From Bacteroidota bacterium (lineage in GTDB: Bacteria; Bacteroidota; Bacteroidia; Bacteroidales; B18-G4): a stretch of DNA of 25,015 bases. The stretch lies in contig QMPN01000013.1 in assembly GCA_003648575.1 (NCBI GenBank), positions 1-25,015 on the forward strand, given 5' to 3'. Under the pieces are notes generated by a model that had not been told where the DNA came from, did not search any database, and was given only the letters and a program-made list of their open reading frames with translations. Both the position numbers and the translations under genes were made by a program. Of the stretch, positions 23,170-25,015 are shown piece by piece. Each line of letters opens with the position of its first letter. The stretch's first letter is position 1.

Positions 23170-25015
23170 TCAGGATTTAAGTTCACTTTCTATGCGGCTG
23201 ATAAACATAATGGCTCCCTGGTATATCTCATTCATCAAGTTGGTGCTTTCACCGGGTGCAAACCTGGCAAATTCGCATTTGTTCAGCCCCTCTATGAAGG
23301 TATCGATGCTTTCTTCGCTGACATTCTTTTCCGACAGGCGCTCGCGGATGGTATCCATCGAAAGGTCGGATAAGGGAATGTTGAATTTATCGCTGAGGTA
23401 TCCCCAGAGCGCCCTGGAAACCTCTGTATAAAACTCTTCTCTTTGCTGAGACTTCAGGAATTGGTTTGCGATCTTCAGGTTCTTCCGTGCCACCTTCGTT
23501 GCTTTCCTGTTCCTGACAAGGGCAACATTGCTTTTTTTCTTTCTGCTGTTGATGATCAACAGTGATAACAATGCCAGCATCACCACCGGTGCTGTGAGCA
23601 ACATATAATACAAGGGGGTGGCGAATAAGTATTGTCCTTTGTTGGAGAGCACAAAAGTGCCTGTTTTAATATAACGTATATCCTGTCCCAGGTACATGAT
23701 GTCTTCTTGTGCTACCCCGCTGTATGTGACAGAGTTAGATGATTGTTCGCCTTTTTCGACATGAATCTCGAATTTCTCGGAGGAAACGGTTTTATACTTG
23801 CCGGTAGCCGGATCGAAATAGCTTAACTCTATAGGCCCTACACTAAAATCGCCTGCACTCCTGGGTATGGCCAGGAATTCAAAGGTTCGGCTTCCGGAAA
23901 CACCTGATGCCGTAGTTTTAATATTCTTGGTGATCTTTGGTTCGTAGGTCTCAAAATCAGGAGGCCAGTTAATTTCCGGTGTATTGATGAGTTCGAGGTT
24001 GCCGCTGCCGCTGATAATCAGTTTGATGGTGACTGCATCATTGGTGAGAAGGTTTGCATTATCGATGGAGGCCCGTATGCTGAATCGCCCGACAGCGCCA
24101 CTGAAACCGGCCGGCTTTTTGTCAATGGGCAGAGGTTTTACATTTAGCTTGATGGGATTGGATTCCATCTCTATCCGCACATTCTGGTACTGGTTGTTGA
24201 AAAATGGATCATCAAAAAAACTATCGAAAAAGGGATCACGTGCCTTTCTGTTGCCCTGTGTACGAACCTGGGCTGTGCAATTCAGTTTTTTTGCTGCGAT
24301 GTTGATCTCTCCGGATTTTTGTGGGAAGAGGGCAGCCTTATAAAGCTCGCCGGTAAGATATTCTGTCCCATCAATGACTTCTTGTTTGGGTTCGATCTGC
24401 TGCCTGTCGGTGATCAGGTTTGTGGCCCAAAACCCTGGGAATGAAGCCAGGTTTTCGATGTCGATATCGGAAATGGGTACGTTGGCAGTGAAGATCTTAT
24501 AACTTACAACGACCTGCTCACCCTGGTAAGGATTGCGGTTGCTGACGTAGGCCTTCAGAAAGACATCATCACCTGTGTTTACTGCTTCCGCCTGCCCGTT
24601 GTTGTTTGTTTGAGCGCCCTGCTTTGTTTTAGGAACGGTATTACTCTGCACTACTTCAATGCTAACTGCCTTGGATTTTATTTTCGCTCCATTTACTTCT
24701 ATGGAGGCGGGAGGAATTTCAAAAGAACCATTTTTAAAAGCCTGGAGGTAATAAATATAGCTGACGGTTGTTGATGCCGACATTTTCCCATTTATTACCT
24801 GGTAGTTCTGACTTGTAGAAATGTTTGGTCCTGACAGTACCCTGAAATCACTGATCTCAGGCCCGGAAAATTGTCCTCCCTTAGTATTAACTGTATAGGT
24901 GAGCTGGAACCTGTCACCAACCGATACAACACTCCGTGCTGACGCCGTTAGCCTGACCTCATCAGCATGGATGCCGGTGATGAACATCATCATCATAATG
25001 GCCGATAACAGAATG
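23170..25015 (-). CDS. batD: BatD protein, N-terminus cut by the right edge
   Basis: The frame is open to the window edge (614 residues visible). Residues upstream of the first ATG run (ILLSAIMMMM) continue a signal peptide, so the true start is outside the window and ATG 24996 is probably internal. Mature sequence begins near HADEVRLTASA. It has several beta-sandwich segments with DVFLKAYVSNRNPYQGEQVVVSYKI, typical of the BatD (oxygen tolerance) family, then an inner-membrane segment (about YYMLLTAPVVMLALLSLLII) and a cytoplasmic helical tail rich in Lys and Glu. The following gene, batE, is 6 bases away. Function in oxygen tolerance is known for the family by association only. Confidence 0.93.
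   Translation of the reverse strand, partial: ILLSAIMMMMFITGIHADEVRLTASARSVVSVGDRFQLTYTVNTKGGQFSGPEISDFRVLSGPNISTSQNYQVINGKMSASTTVSYIYYLQAFKNGSFEIPPASIEVNGAKIKSKAVSIEVVQSNTVPKTKQGAQTNNNGQAEAVNTGDDVFLKAYVSNRNPYQGEQVVVSYKIFTANVPISDIDIENLASFPGFWATNLITDRQQIEPKQEVIDGTEYLTGELYKAALFPQKSGEINIAAKKLNCTAQVRTQGNRKARDPFFDSFFDDPFFNNQYQNVRIEMESNPIKLNVKPLPIDKKPAGFSGAVGRFSIRASIDNANLLTNDAVTIKLIISGSGNLELINTPEINWPPDFETYEPKITKNIKTTASGVSGSRTFEFLAIPRSAGDFSVGPIELSYFDPATGKYKTVSSEKFEIHVEKGEQSSNSVTYSGVAQEDIMYLGQDIRYIKTGTFVLSNKGQYLFATPLYYMLLTAPVVMLALLSLLIINSRKKKSNVALVRNRKATKVARKNLKIANQFLKSQQREEFYTEVSRALWGYLSDKFNIPLSDLSMDTIRERLSEKNVSEESIDTFIEGLNKCEFARFAPGESTNLMNEIYQGAIMFISRIESELKS

Noticed and set aside
1..25015. Possibility of a mobile element, defence island, CRISPR array or prophage
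   Set aside because: No transposase, integrase, repeat-spacer array, tRNA or att-like duplication was found; gene content is mostly core functions with consistent Bacteroidota features.

Overview
The window looks like chromosome of a Bacteroidota bacterium, probably class Bacteroidia. Three proteins end in type A sorting domains of the type IX secretion system (T9SS). There are also batD/batE aerotolerance genes, an OmpP1/FadL porin paired with an SGNH lipoprotein, and at least two promoters of the Bacteroidota form TTTG-N19-21-TAnnTTTG. Ribosome binding sites are not evident, which is also usual for the phylum. No tRNA, rRNA, CRISPR array, insertion sequence or integrase was seen. Most of the window is core and housekeeping DNA.

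Left part (1-3805, all minus strand): a TetR-type regulator and a small cupin form one transcription unit closed by a strong terminator. An RND/MMPL lipid-type exporter and a LolA-like periplasmic protein follow. A 19-bp near-palindrome lies inside the tetR promoter, and a 17/19 identical copy lies 6 bp upstream of the exporter start. This is the best-supported novel regulatory observation here. It suggests one regulator controls both units.

Middle-left (3806-10014): a non-coding stretch holds a G-quadruplex-type (GGGGAA) repeat. An operon of PASTA protein, T9SS-secreted protein and RluD-like pseudouridine synthase is divergent from ddl (D-Ala-D-Ala ligase). The 330-bp divergent region is full of hairpins. 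rdgB (nucleotide-pool sanitation) converges on ddl with one base between them.

Centre (10015-16441): OmpP1/FadL porin and SGNH lipoprotein; ung (uracil-DNA glycosylase) and a three-POTRA BamA/TamA-like outer-membrane protein. Divergent from these, on the plus strand, is a very good promoter driving a 46-residue lipoprotein too short for routine gene calling, and then an unrecognised outer-membrane-type protein.

Right part (16442-25015): two adjacent T9SS cargo genes, one with BNR/sortilin-type repeats and one with four fibronectin-III-like repeats, end at a shared bidirectional terminator. A plus-strand C1B papain-like (bleomycin-hydrolase/PepC) peptidase with a signal peptide comes next. 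It converges on batE and batD; the start of batD lies off the right edge.

Start corrections from inspection: the FadL, BNR-protein and peptidase genes are best started at internal ATGs. The BamA-like gene appears to use TTG. The LolA-like gene (C-terminus) and batD (N-terminus) are cut by the window ends.
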